From CBDAPI01 sp965248635 (GTDB taxonomy: Bacteria > Acidobacteriota > UBA6911 > RPQK01 > CBDAPI01): a stretch of 64,000 bases of DNA. Positions 19,368 through 27,371 of this stretch are shown here, in pieces. The translations under genes and the position numbers were made by a program. Numbering within the stretch: position 1 is the first letter of the stretch; every line of letters starts with the position of its first letter. The stretch is taken from positions 1,364,001 to 1,428,000 of the forward strand of contig OZ252114.1 of the NCBI GenBank assembly GCA_965248635.1, written 5' to 3'. The notes below the pieces were generated by a model. It had not been told where the DNA came from, made no database searches, and saw only the letters and a program-made list of their open reading frames with translations.

Positions 19368-20213
19368 CTATTCCCCCCCGGCCAGTCGCTCCAGTTCCCC
19401 GATCCTGGTTTCGATCACCTGGCGCATCGACTCGTCCGGGGTGTTCTCCACAAAGAACCTGAAATCCTCCAGCGCCTCCCTGTAGTCTGCGAGTTCAACG
19501 CAAACCATGCCTCTCTCCAAGATCTCCGGCAGAGGGTCGGAAAGGAGAGGAATCCGTCGATTCAGGACCCGCAGGGCCATCACGGCCTCTCCGCCCCCGC
19601 GGTACACCTGTTTCAGGTTCATCAGCATGCGCAGGATGATGGCGGAGGCGGGAATGGAACTCAGAAAGGAAAGATCAAACTCAAGTTGTGACTCGAACAG
19701 CCGATCACACATGGCGCGGCAGTCATCTTCGAGTAGAATCTGGCCCTTCTGAAATGCATCCAGGAAAAGCTCCCTAAAGCTGGCCCGAAACCCGAGCAGG
19801 AAATGTCCGGGCATTCCAACCGCCCAGGTTTCCAGGCCGAGTTGGCCCACGATCTCCCGGTACAGGATCGACAGCGTGATCGGAATCCCGGTTCGTCTGC
19901 GCAGTACCTGGCTCATCAGACTGTTGAGCGGATCGTAGTAGTTCTCCGTATTGCCGAGGTATCCCAGTTCCTCATAGAGAACCGCATTCGCGTGCTCGAT
20001 GATTGTGTATGGGTCCCGCTGAGACGAAAGTCTTTTCTCTATCTTGCGGCGAATCCCCCGAACTTTCTCATGGCAATCATCCACGCTCAGTCCGGGGTCG
20101 CCAATTCGGGATATGTGCAGGGAAAGGTCAAACAGATCCCACTCCCGGGGTGGCCGGCCGATTGCCTCCAGGTACTCTTCCAGATGTGGATCGTGCTGAG
20201 AGGCAGCTCTCAT
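19368..20213 (-). CDS. SirB1 family protein (transglutaminase-like plus TPR)
   Basis: A 281-residue protein of the SirB1/transglutaminase-like group. The diagnostic segment is YYDPLNSLMSQVLRRRTGIPITLSILYREIVGQLGLETWAVGMPGHFLLGF (about residues 91-142), where SirB1 proteins keep a His in a GMPGHFL motif. The C-terminal part (about 195-275) carries tetratricopeptide-like helices (VCVELADYREALEDFRFFVENTPDE). Its biochemical role is not established. It is transcribed away from the cytochrome oxidase operon. Confidence 0.88.
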   Translation of the reverse strand: MRAASQHDPHLEEYLEAIGRPPREWDLFDLSLHISRIGDPGLSVDDCHEKVRGIRRKIEKRLSSQRDPYTIIEHANAVLYEELGYLGNTENYYDPLNSLMSQVLRRRTGIPITLSILYREIVGQLGLETWAVGMPGHFLLGFRASFRELFLDAFQKGQILLEDDCRAMCDRLFESQLEFDLSFLSSIPASAIILRMLMNLKQVYRGGGEAVMALRVLNRRIPLLSDPLPEILERGMVCVELADYREALEDFRFFVENTPDESMRQVIETRIGELERLAGGE

Positions 20214-20459
20214 TTGAACACCTGCACAGTTCTCAACGACAAATAACCGCTTTCCAGTTCTCTCAATTCAATCAACTATCTTTCAAGTATCTTAGTGTAC
20301 TCGTGGAAGTGAAAGCTCGAGCTTTGAGCGGGCTGAGAATCCTTTGACTAACTGCCAAAAACTTTTGCCTTTTTCAGGGTTCTCCGCTAGAGTGCCTGAG
20401 TGACTCGGTGGGAGAGGTTTGTGTCCCGAATTGCCCCTGGATGAATAAGGAGCGTTGGT

Positions 20460-21245
20460 ATGCTTTTGGCCATCTTGATTTGGCTGGTTACGATTGTTAC
20501 GACGATCGCCTTCGCGGGCCGGTACTGGTGGTTTCCTGAGTCTGTGTCCAGTCACGGAGAGGTAGTGGATGGACAGTTCGTTTTGACCCTGATCGTCACC
20601 GGAATCGTTTTCATTCTGGCTCAAGCGGGACTGGGGTGGGCCCTTTTTCGATACCGGGACACGGGACAGCGCCGGGCAGTGTACAGCCATGGCAGCAACA
20701 AACTCGAGGTGCTCTGGACTTTGCTGACTGCGACGGTGTTTTTCCTGATGGTCCTGCCCGGGCAGAAGATCTGGGCGGATCTTTACATTAATCCCGCGCC
20801 TGAGAATGCCCTGCAGATCGAAGTGACCGGGCAGCAGTTCGCCTGGAACATACGCTATCCGGGACCGGATGGCCGTTTTGGCACCATCAAACCCGAGTTG
20901 ATCGATGATTCCGCAGGCAATCCCCTGGGCTTGGACTTCGATGATCCCGCCGCTGGAGATGATCTGGTGCTGCCCACCATGGCCATCCCGGTGAACCGGC
21001 CCATCGAATTGCTGCTTCGATCAAAAGATGTGACTCATGCGTTTTCGGTCAGGGAACTTCGAATCAAACAGGATACGGTTCCGGGATTGCTGATCCCGCT
21101 CCGCTTCACCGCCATCAAGACCGGAGCTTTCGAGATCGCCTGCATGGAACTCTGCGGGCTGGGCCACCACCGGATGCGGTCGTTTATTGAGATTCTGACG
21201 GAGAGTGACTATCAAGACTGGCTCCGTGAGATGGCTGAGGAATAA
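20460..21245 (+). CDS. coxB: Cytochrome c oxidase subunit II
   Basis: A 261-residue subunit carrying the binuclear CuA centre that accepts electrons from cytochrome c. Three hydrophobic segments (about residues 1-20, 39-65, 83-105) precede a periplasmic cupredoxin domain. CuA ligands are visible: His193 (THAFSV) and the CMELCGLGHHRM motif with Cys228, Glu230, Cys232, His236 and Met239. No haem c domain is fused, so an external cytochrome c must deliver electrons. It opens the respiratory operon; the 246 bases upstream hold no clear gene. Confidence 0.96.
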   Translation: MLLAILIWLVTIVTTIAFAGRYWWFPESVSSHGEVVDGQFVLTLIVTGIVFILAQAGLGWALFRYRDTGQRRAVYSHGSNKLEVLWTLLTATVFFLMVLPGQKIWADLYINPAPENALQIEVTGQQFAWNIRYPGPDGRFGTIKPELIDDSAGNPLGLDFDDPAAGDDLVLPTMAIPVNRPIELLLRSKDVTHAFSVRELRIKQDTVPGLLIPLRFTAIKTGAFEIACMELCGLGHHRMRSFIEILTESDYQDWLREMAEE

Positions 21246-21265
21246 GGAACCGAGGAGAGAAACTC

Positions 21266-23041
21266 ATGGTAGATACGGCTCATAGTCACGCGGTTCATGA
21301 GCCTCCATCTGGATTCATCCGCAAATACATTTTCAGCAAAGATCATAAGATCATCGGCATCCAGTACTTCCTGCTGGCGCTGTTCTCGGTCTTTGTGGGG
21401 ATGGCTTTGTCGATTCTGATCCGTCTCAACCTGGTCTGGGCGGGGACCGAATTCAGTTTTCTGGAGACGTTGTTCCCCCAGGGTGCACCGGGGGGCGTCA
21501 TGACGCCGGAGTTCTATCTGGCGATGTTGACCATGCACGGGACCCTGATGGTTTTCATGGTTCTGACTACGGCGCCACAGGGCGGTTTCGGAAACTACTT
21601 TCTGCCGATTCAGATCGGGGCGCTCGACATGGCGTTTCCGACCCTGAACATGCTCTCCTTCTGGTTGACCTTCGTGTCACTGATTGTTCTGCTGGCGGCG
21701 TTTTTCGTGGCCGGAGGACCGCCCATATCGGGCTGGACAGCCTACGCCCCGCTGAGTGCGATGGGTGAGGTGGCAGGGCCCGGTCTGGGAACGGGGCAGG
21801 ACCTGTGGATTTTGAGCATTGCGATCTTTTGTGTCGCCTCTCTACTGGGAGCCATCAACTTCATCACGACGACGCTGGATTTGAGGGCCAGGGGAATGAC
21901 CCTGATGAGAATGCCCCTGACCTGCTGGAGCTGGTTCGTGACGGCGATTCTGGGCCTGCTGGCGTTCGGTGTACTTCTCTCGGCCGGTGTTCTGCTGCTC
22001 CTCGACAGACTGGGCGGTACCAGCTTCTTTGTGCCGGGCGGCCTGGTGGTGAGCGATCAGATGATCGATCACAAGGGCGGTTCGCCGCTCCTCTGGCAGC
22101 ATCTGTTCTGGTTCTTTGGCCATCCGGAGGTGTACATCGCCATTCTCCCCGCCATGGGTGTTACTTCTCAGGTTCTGTCGGTCTTTTCGCGCAAGCCGAT
22201 CTTCGGGTACCGGGCCATGGTTTATGCCCTGTTCTCCATCGGAATCCTGGGATTCATGGTTTGGGGCCACCACATGTTCATGAGCGGCATGAGTCCCTAC
22301 TCGGCCATCGCATTCTCGCTCATAACCACAGCCATCGCAGTGCCCTCGGCCATCAAGACCTTCAACTGGCTGGGCACTCTGTGGGGCGGGAAGATCCGCT
22401 TCGACTCTCCCATGCTTTTCGCCGTCGGTTTCGTTTCCCTGTTCGTGAGTGGAGGACTGGGCGGCCTGTTCCTGAATCAGCCCTCCACGGATGTGTATCT
22501 TCACGACACTTATTTCGTGGTGGGCCACTTTCACCTGGTCATGGGGGTTGCGTCTATCTTTGGAATCTTCACCGCGACCTACTACTGGTTCCCGAAAATG
22601 TTCGGCCGCCAGATGAGCGAGGGGCTCGGAAAACTCCACTTCTGGATCACCTTTGTAGGCGTGAACGCCATCTTTATGCCCATGCACTTTCTGGGCATGG
22701 AGGGCCATCCGCGTCGCTATCCGGAGCTTTCGGGGTTCAACTTTCTCGCCGAACTCGGGCCGCTGCACATGTTCATCACGATTGCGGCTTTCGTGACGAT
22801 TTCGGTCCAGTTTGTCTTTCTCTTCAATTTCATCTGGTCACTGTTCAAGGGCCCGAAGGCCCCAATGAATCCCTGGAATGCAACGACGCTCGAGTGGGAA
22901 ATTCCGTCACCGCCGCCTCACGACAACTTTGGGGACCGGCAGGTGGTGGTTCACCATGGACCTTACGAGTACAGTGTTCCCGATCGGGAGAAGGATTTTG
23001 TCATGCAGACCGAGGGCAAAAGGAAAGAGACCGAGGCTTAG
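21266..23041 (+). CDS. ctaD: Cytochrome c oxidase subunit I
   Basis: A 591-residue haem-copper oxidase catalytic subunit with about 12-13 membrane helices. The type A1 signature is WFFGHPEVYI, with CuB ligand His286, proton-channel Glu288 and Tyr290, the tyrosine cross-linked to a CuB histidine. The second His pair is in MVWGHHMFMSGM, and haem a/a3 ligands lie in DTYFVVGHFHLVMG. This supports a proton-pumping aa3-type enzyme reducing O2 to water. It is the second gene of the operon, 20 bases after coxB, with ribosome site GAGGAGA. Confidence 0.97.
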   Translation: MVDTAHSHAVHEPPSGFIRKYIFSKDHKIIGIQYFLLALFSVFVGMALSILIRLNLVWAGTEFSFLETLFPQGAPGGVMTPEFYLAMLTMHGTLMVFMVLTTAPQGGFGNYFLPIQIGALDMAFPTLNMLSFWLTFVSLIVLLAAFFVAGGPPISGWTAYAPLSAMGEVAGPGLGTGQDLWILSIAIFCVASLLGAINFITTTLDLRARGMTLMRMPLTCWSWFVTAILGLLAFGVLLSAGVLLLLDRLGGTSFFVPGGLVVSDQMIDHKGGSPLLWQHLFWFFGHPEVYIAILPAMGVTSQVLSVFSRKPIFGYRAMVYALFSIGILGFMVWGHHMFMSGMSPYSAIAFSLITTAIAVPSAIKTFNWLGTLWGGKIRFDSPMLFAVGFVSLFVSGGLGGLFLNQPSTDVYLHDTYFVVGHFHLVMGVASIFGIFTATYYWFPKMFGRQMSEGLGKLHFWITFVGVNAIFMPMHFLGMEGHPRRYPELSGFNFLAELGPLHMFITIAAFVTISVQFVFLFNFIWSLFKGPKAPMNPWNATTLEWEIPSPPPHDNFGDRQVVVHHGPYEYSVPDREKDFVMQTEGKRKETEA

Positions 23042-23047
23042 CCGGAC

Positions 23048-23692
23048 ATGTCCACCATCGTGCGACCTCTTGCCACCGATCGACAGCCCGGTTCCGGCCC
23101 AGGGGGAGGTGTCTTCGACCTGCCTCCGGGCACTGGTGGAAGCGGTGGGCCGGGGGCCTTTCCCAACGCCCAGCGCCGTTACTACACGGGCATGATGGTT
23201 GGGCTGGCCGGGATTCTGATGCTCTTTACCGGGTTTACGAGTGCCTTTCTGGTGCGTCGAGGATTAGCAGAAGACTGGCAGTCCATCCCCTTGCCCACCC
23301 TGTTGTGGGTGAATGCGCTGGTTCTGCTGCTCAGCAGTGGCTGTCTGGAAATGGCCCGCAAACGGGTCCATGAGATCGCTTCACTGCGGAAATGGTGGCT
23401 GGCGGCGACGGTTCTGGGAGTGGCCTTCCTGGTTGGCCAAATAGTCGTCTGGAATCAGCTCTGGAATGCCGGTCTTTTTCTGGGCACCAATCCGAGCAGT
23501 TCGTTCTTTTATGTTTTAACCGCGACTCATGGAATCCATCTGCTGGGGGGCGTCATCGCGCTGCTGGTCCTGAGCGGGAAGCTGTGGAAGGGCCTCTTGA
23601 GTCGAATGCACGCCGATGTGATGGCCCTGTACTGGCATTTCATGGATGGGCTGTGGGTGTTCCTGCTGCTCTTGTTTGTAATTGCGAGGTGA
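23048..23692 (+). CDS. ctaE: Cytochrome c oxidase subunit III-type protein (first copy)
   Basis: A 214-residue membrane protein of the subunit III family with about five helices. Family residues include QRRYYTGMMVGLAGILMLFTGFTSAFLVRR and, near the end, THGIHLLGGVIALL and ALYWHFMDGLWVFLLLLF. The N-terminal 45 residues are Gly/Pro-rich and soluble. Subunit III stabilises the catalytic core and helps proton uptake. A second, different subunit III-type gene follows directly, so the complex may contain two such subunits or the pair may supply two halves of a larger subunit. Confidence 0.92.
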   Translation: MSTIVRPLATDRQPGSGPGGGVFDLPPGTGGSGGPGAFPNAQRRYYTGMMVGLAGILMLFTGFTSAFLVRRGLAEDWQSIPLPTLLWVNALVLLLSSGCLEMARKRVHEIASLRKWWLAATVLGVAFLVGQIVVWNQLWNAGLFLGTNPSSSFFYVLTATHGIHLLGGVIALLVLSGKLWKGLLSRMHADVMALYWHFMDGLWVFLLLLFVIAR

Positions 23693-23697
23693 CCTAG

Positions 23698-24309
23698 ATG
23701 GCAAACGCTAGAACGGGGCTCTGGGGCGGGGGAGGCTCTCCCTTTGCCATGGGCTCCAAGAAGCTGGGAATGTGGTTGTTCATTCTCTCCGACGCGTTGA
23801 CCTTCTCAGCGATGCTCTTTGCCTACAGTTATGTCAGGGTGGCCAATCCGGACTGGCCCAGACCGTTTGACGGTCACAGCATCTTCTGGGCCAGCGTCAT
23901 GACTTTCTGCCTGCTCTCCAGTTCACTGACGATGGTGCTGGCGGTGGGGGCGGCAGGTCGCGGAGACCGCAAGAAAGCCGTCCGCTGGATCCTGGCCACA
24001 ATCGTGGGAGGTCTGCTATTCGTCATATTGCACACCAACGAGTGGATGGGACTGATCCATGAGGGAGTGACCCCTTTCGACAATCCGTGGGGAGTGCCAC
24101 TCTTTGGTGCAACCTTCTTCACTCTGACCGGCCTGCACATGACTCACGTGACACTGGGTGTCATCTACCTGGGCGTGGTTGCCTGGGGCTTTGGGGGCGG
24201 GCGCTTTAACGCGGAAGATGTCGAGGTGAGCGGTCTCTACTGGCACTTTGTCGATCTGGTCTGGATGTTCATCTTTCCCCTTGTCTATCTGATGTCAAAC
24301 CAAATCTAG
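23698..24309 (+). CDS. Cytochrome c oxidase subunit III-type protein (second copy)
   Basis: A 203-residue five-helix membrane protein of the same family as the preceding gene but clearly divergent in sequence. Diagnostic segments are SKKLGMWLFILSDALTFSAMLFAYSYVRV near the start, a loop HTNEWMGLIHEGVTPFDNPWG and the C-terminal YWHFVDLVWMFIFPLVYL. It starts 5 bases after the first copy. Tandem, non-identical subunit III genes are not the usual arrangement for aa3 oxidases, which makes this pair worth comparing in structure. Confidence 0.93.
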   Translation: MANARTGLWGGGGSPFAMGSKKLGMWLFILSDALTFSAMLFAYSYVRVANPDWPRPFDGHSIFWASVMTFCLLSSSLTMVLAVGAAGRGDRKKAVRWILATIVGGLLFVILHTNEWMGLIHEGVTPFDNPWGVPLFGATFFTLTGLHMTHVTLGVIYLGVVAWGFGGGRFNAEDVEVSGLYWHFVDLVWMFIFPLVYLMSNQI

Positions 24310-24322
24310 CAGTGAAAAGCCT

Positions 24323-24613
24323 ATGAGTTCTCACGATCACACGAAAGCGTATCTGATTGTCTGGAGTGGCCTCCTCGCCTTGACTATTCTGGAGGTCATT
24401 CTGGCATACACCAGCCTGGCCGTGACCGTCATGCTAGTGACGCTGCTGGTGCTGTCCTTTGTCAAGACCGGCCTGATCGTCGCTTATTTTATGCACATGA
24501 AGTTCGAGCGCAGAAGTCTGTTCTGGACTTTGATCCCGGCGACCGTCATCTGCATCGCGCTGCTGTCGGTTTTCTTCGCTGACAGCCTGCGCATTCTTCA
24601 ACTCGGGAACTAA
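24323..24613 (+). CDS. Cytochrome c oxidase subunit IV, prokaryotic type
   Basis: A 96-residue protein with three membrane helices, matching the small COX4-pro/CyoD-like subunit of aa3 oxidases (YLIVWSGLLALTILEVILAYTS, then VKTGLIVAYFMHMKFE and a last hydrophobic segment). The conserved FMHMKFE motif is present. It stabilises the CuB site region during assembly. It lies 13 bases after the second subunit III gene, within the same operon. Confidence 0.92.
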   Translation: MSSHDHTKAYLIVWSGLLALTILEVILAYTSLAVTVMLVTLLVLSFVKTGLIVAYFMHMKFERRSLFWTLIPATVICIALLSVFFADSLRILQLGN

Positions 24614-24618
24614 GTCAA

Positions 24619-24861
24619 TTGAACCAGGGAATCCGGGCACTGATTGTTTTCCTCACCGGTTCCAGTACTGTGCATCTGGGACTGGCCCAGGGCTGCGCCA
24701 TGTGTAAGAGCAGCCTGGCAGCCCAGGGACAGAACGTCGTCGGTGCCTTGCAACTGGGGATCGTCGTCCTCCTGATCCCGCCGCTCGCGATCATGGGAAC
24801 CTTTCTCTACATCGCCTTTCGACAAGAGGACAATGCGTCCCCGCCGCCGCCCGGGTCTTGA
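24619..24861 (+). CDS. Small CxxC membrane protein, respiratory cluster
   Basis: An 80-residue protein starting at TTG 24619, five bases after the subunit IV gene. The N-terminus is a signal-like hydrophobic stretch (about residues 6-22) followed by QGCAMCKSS, a CxxC pair at residues 26-29 just outside the membrane. A second hydrophobic segment (about 44-65) and a short Pro-rich tail follow. No function is known. The position between oxidase and bc-type genes, and the CxxC, suggest a redox or metal-handling part in assembly of the respiratory complex; this is inference. Confidence 0.75.
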   Translation: MNQGIRALIVFLTGSSTVHLGLAQGCAMCKSSLAAQGQNVVGALQLGIVVLLIPPLAIMGTFLYIAFRQEDNASPPPPGS

Positions 24862-24926
24862 ACAAGAGTTGAGCAGATTGAAATAATATAGGCCTGACTT
24901 TTGTTGAGCGTGAGTTATTTGGAAAT

Positions 24927-25457
24927 ATGGCAAATCAAGTCGTAAGAAAAAAGGGCGTGAAAGGGGACCAGCAGGACAAGGGACAGATCCGGCGGCGTAA
25001 CTTCACGTACGCCTGTATCTTCAGCTTTCTCGGCGCCAATTTCCTCATGACTCTTCGCTTCTTTTTCCCTCGCACGTTGTTCGAACCCAAGAGCAGTTTT
25101 ACGATCGGGTATCCGGGGGATTTCGGTTTCGGGATCGACACGCGTTTCCAGCAAAAGTATCGAATCTGGGTAGTACGAAACGCCGAGCGCCTGTTTGTGA
25201 TTTATGCCCGCTGCACGCATCTGGGCTGCACGCCCGACTGGGTGGAGAGCGAGAACAAATTCAAATGTCCCTGCCATGGAAGCGGGTACGACAATGAGGG
25301 TGTCAACTTTGAGGGGCCGGCACCACGCCCTATGGACCGGGCCAAACTGTCGTTGGATGCACAGGGTCAGATCGTGGTCGATGTCAGTCAACTTTTTCAG
25401 AGCCCACCCGGGGCCCCCAGCACCTTCGACAACAGTGGTGCTTTTTTAACCGTTTAA
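24927..25457 (+). CDS. Rieske iron-sulfur protein
   Basis: A 176-residue subunit of a cytochrome bc-type complex. A Lys/Arg-rich N-terminus (RRRNF at about 21-25) precedes one membrane helix. The 2Fe-2S domain holds the motifs CTHLGC at residues 96-101 and CPCHGSGYDNEG from 114. Cluster ligands are Cys96, His98, Cys114 and His117, with Cys101-Cys116 as the family disulfide. It accepts electrons from quinol and passes them to a cytochrome c. The adjacent cytochrome b genes complete the complex. The 65-base gap before it holds no clear terminator. Confidence 0.95.
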   Translation: MANQVVRKKGVKGDQQDKGQIRRRNFTYACIFSFLGANFLMTLRFFFPRTLFEPKSSFTIGYPGDFGFGIDTRFQQKYRIWVVRNAERLFVIYARCTHLGCTPDWVESENKFKCPCHGSGYDNEGVNFEGPAPRPMDRAKLSLDAQGQIVVDVSQLFQSPPGAPSTFDNSGAFLTV

Positions 25458-25491
25458 TAAGCCTCCAGGAACCGACCATAAGGGTAAGGAT

Positions 25492-26403
25492 ATGCCGGAC
25501 GATCCAGTTTCGACTGAGCCAGGCAAAAAAAAGGACTCATCTTCGGTCATAGCCAAGGTCAAGGATGGCATTCAGCCCTTCATTGACAAGGGCAAAGAAG
25601 ATCTGAAGTCGGCTCAGGACTACAAGAAAACCCAGCTCTGGAAATCGGTCTTTCGCCACAAGCTGGATGAAACACCCCGGACTCGAGCTCTGGCGGTATT
25701 GACCAATGTTTTCCTGCACCTTCATCCGGCCAAGGTCAATCGAGATGCGGTCCGGTTCAGTTATACCTGGGGCATGGGAGGCATCAGTTTCTATCTCTTT
25801 TTCGTCTTGACCATCACGGGCGTGTTCCTGATGTTCTATTACCACCCGACCAAGGGACAGGCCTTCGCCGACATCATGTACCTGGAAAACGATGTGCCTT
25901 TTGGGGGTTTGCTTCGCAACATGCATCGCTGGGCCGCCCATGCCATGATCATCACGGTGTGGCTGCACATGCTTCGAGTCTTCCTGACCGGTTCCTACAA
26001 GACGCCCCGGGAGTTCAACTGGACGATCGGAGTCATTCTTCTGGTTCTCACGCTCCTTCTATCCTTTACCGGATACCTGCTGCCGGATGATCAACTCGGC
26101 TTCTGGGCGGTAACGGTCGGTACCAGCATGGCCAGGGCAACCCCTCTTCTGGGGCATGAGGGCCCGTTCGGTCCGGAGCTGGGCATGACAGCCTTCAACG
26201 ATGTTCGCTTTGCCCTTCTGGGGGGGTCGATTGTCGACGCCAATGCCCTGCTGCGGTCTTATATCTGGCATTGTATTGCCATTCCTCTGATTCTTTCGGC
26301 GCTGCTGGCGGTGCACTTCTGGCGGGTGCGAAAGGATGGGAGTATCTCGGGACCATCTCCGGTGGTACTTGAATCCGAGCTGAAGAAGAAATTCAAAATC
26401 TGA
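25492..26403 (+). CDS. Cytochrome b, N-terminal half (haem-binding)
   Basis: A 303-residue cytochrome b6-like subunit with four membrane helices. Haem ligands are the His pair in NMHRWAAHAMIITVWLHMLRVF, and the second pair in SYIWHCIAIPLILSALLAVHFW, spaced by 14 residues as in b6-type proteins. The GYLLPDDQLGFWAVTV segment is the quinone-site region. A soluble Lys/Asp-rich stretch of about 55 residues precedes the first helix, longer than in b6. Together with the next gene it makes a split cytochrome b. Confidence 0.94.
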   Translation: MPDDPVSTEPGKKKDSSSVIAKVKDGIQPFIDKGKEDLKSAQDYKKTQLWKSVFRHKLDETPRTRALAVLTNVFLHLHPAKVNRDAVRFSYTWGMGGISFYLFFVLTITGVFLMFYYHPTKGQAFADIMYLENDVPFGGLLRNMHRWAAHAMIITVWLHMLRVFLTGSYKTPREFNWTIGVILLVLTLLLSFTGYLLPDDQLGFWAVTVGTSMARATPLLGHEGPFGPELGMTAFNDVRFALLGGSIVDANALLRSYIWHCIAIPLILSALLAVHFWRVRKDGSISGPSPVVLESELKKKFKI

Positions 26404-26441
26404 ATCGGCACCAAAACGGGCAGGTAAAAGAGGGTTAATCA

Positions 26442-27371
26442 ATGGGTCAGCTTTGGGAAATCGTCTCGCTCCCTGACAATCTTCCGATTGTCTTCTTGCT
26501 GGTGCTGGTTCCTTTTTTTCTGTGGTACGGCTTGCGGCAGGCCTTTGCCAACGATCGACTGATTGCCCGACTGGAAGCCGATCCGCAGCTTGCCAAGACT
26601 CACCACCGCAAGAACGAGCCTTTTCGAGAGGGTTGGGATCAGAAGGTCCATGTGTGGCCTTACCTGCTTCGCATCGAGCTCCTGGCTGCAGTGATCGTGA
26701 CCTTGGTGCTGATGGTCTGGTCCATCGCGCTGAACGCTCCGCTGGAGGAGCCGGCCAATCCCAATCTCACCATGAATCCGGCCAAAGCTCCCTGGTACTT
26801 TCTGGGCCTGCAGGAGATGCTGGTCTATTTCGATCCCTGGATCGCGGGAGTCGTCATGCCGACTCTGATCGTCATGGGATTGATGGCGATTCCTTATGCC
26901 GACAAGAACCCTCTTGGAAACGGTTACTACACTTTCCGGCAGAGAAAATTTGCCATTCTCGCCTTCTGCTTCGGCTTCGTGATCCTGTGGGTTTCCTTCA
27001 TCCTGGTTGGAACCTTTATCCGTGGTCCCGGGTGGATGTGGTTCTGGCCCGGTGAGATTTGGGATCATCACAAGCTCGTCTTCGAGACGAATCGCCATCT
27101 GCACGAGATCCTGGGAGTGACCACCCAACCCTGGAAGGGAATGGTCGGAGGCATGGCCGTCGGGCTCTATTTTCTTGTGGCCGGCTGGATCTGTCACCGA
27201 TTTGTGGTCTGGAATGACTTTACACGTCGAATTTACGCACAGATGACGCTGACCCAGTATCTGATCCTCCAGTTCTTCATGACCACGATGATCTCGCTCC
27301 CGGTAAAAATGGCTCTCAAGCTGCTCTTTCGGATTAAGTACGTGATGGTGACTCCATGGTTCAACATATAA
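26442..27371 (+). CDS. Cytochrome b C-terminal subunit (subunit IV-like)
   Basis: A 309-residue protein with about four to five helices corresponding to the C-terminal half of cytochrome b or to b6f subunit IV. The quinol-site motif appears as APWYFLGLQEML, at about residue 110, in the position of the PEWY motif. It carries extra N- and C-terminal membrane segments, including one at about residues 10-30 and one near 240, beyond the usual 160-residue subunit IV. Its last 16 bases overlap the start of the multihaem gene, so translation is coupled. Confidence 0.9.
   Translation: MGQLWEIVSLPDNLPIVFLLVLVPFFLWYGLRQAFANDRLIARLEADPQLAKTHHRKNEPFREGWDQKVHVWPYLLRIELLAAVIVTLVLMVWSIALNAPLEEPANPNLTMNPAKAPWYFLGLQEMLVYFDPWIAGVVMPTLIVMGLMAIPYADKNPLGNGYYTFRQRKFAILAFCFGFVILWVSFILVGTFIRGPGWMWFWPGEIWDHHKLVFETNRHLHEILGVTTQPWKGMVGGMAVGLYFLVAGWICHRFVVWNDFTRRIYAQMTLTQYLILQFFMTTMISLPVKMALKLLFRIKYVMVTPWFNI

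Noticed and set aside
20340..20370. Promoter for the respiratory operon (TTGACT at about 20344)
   Set aside because: A -35-like hexamer is present but no convincing -10 element lies 16-18 bases downstream, so the call is not supported.
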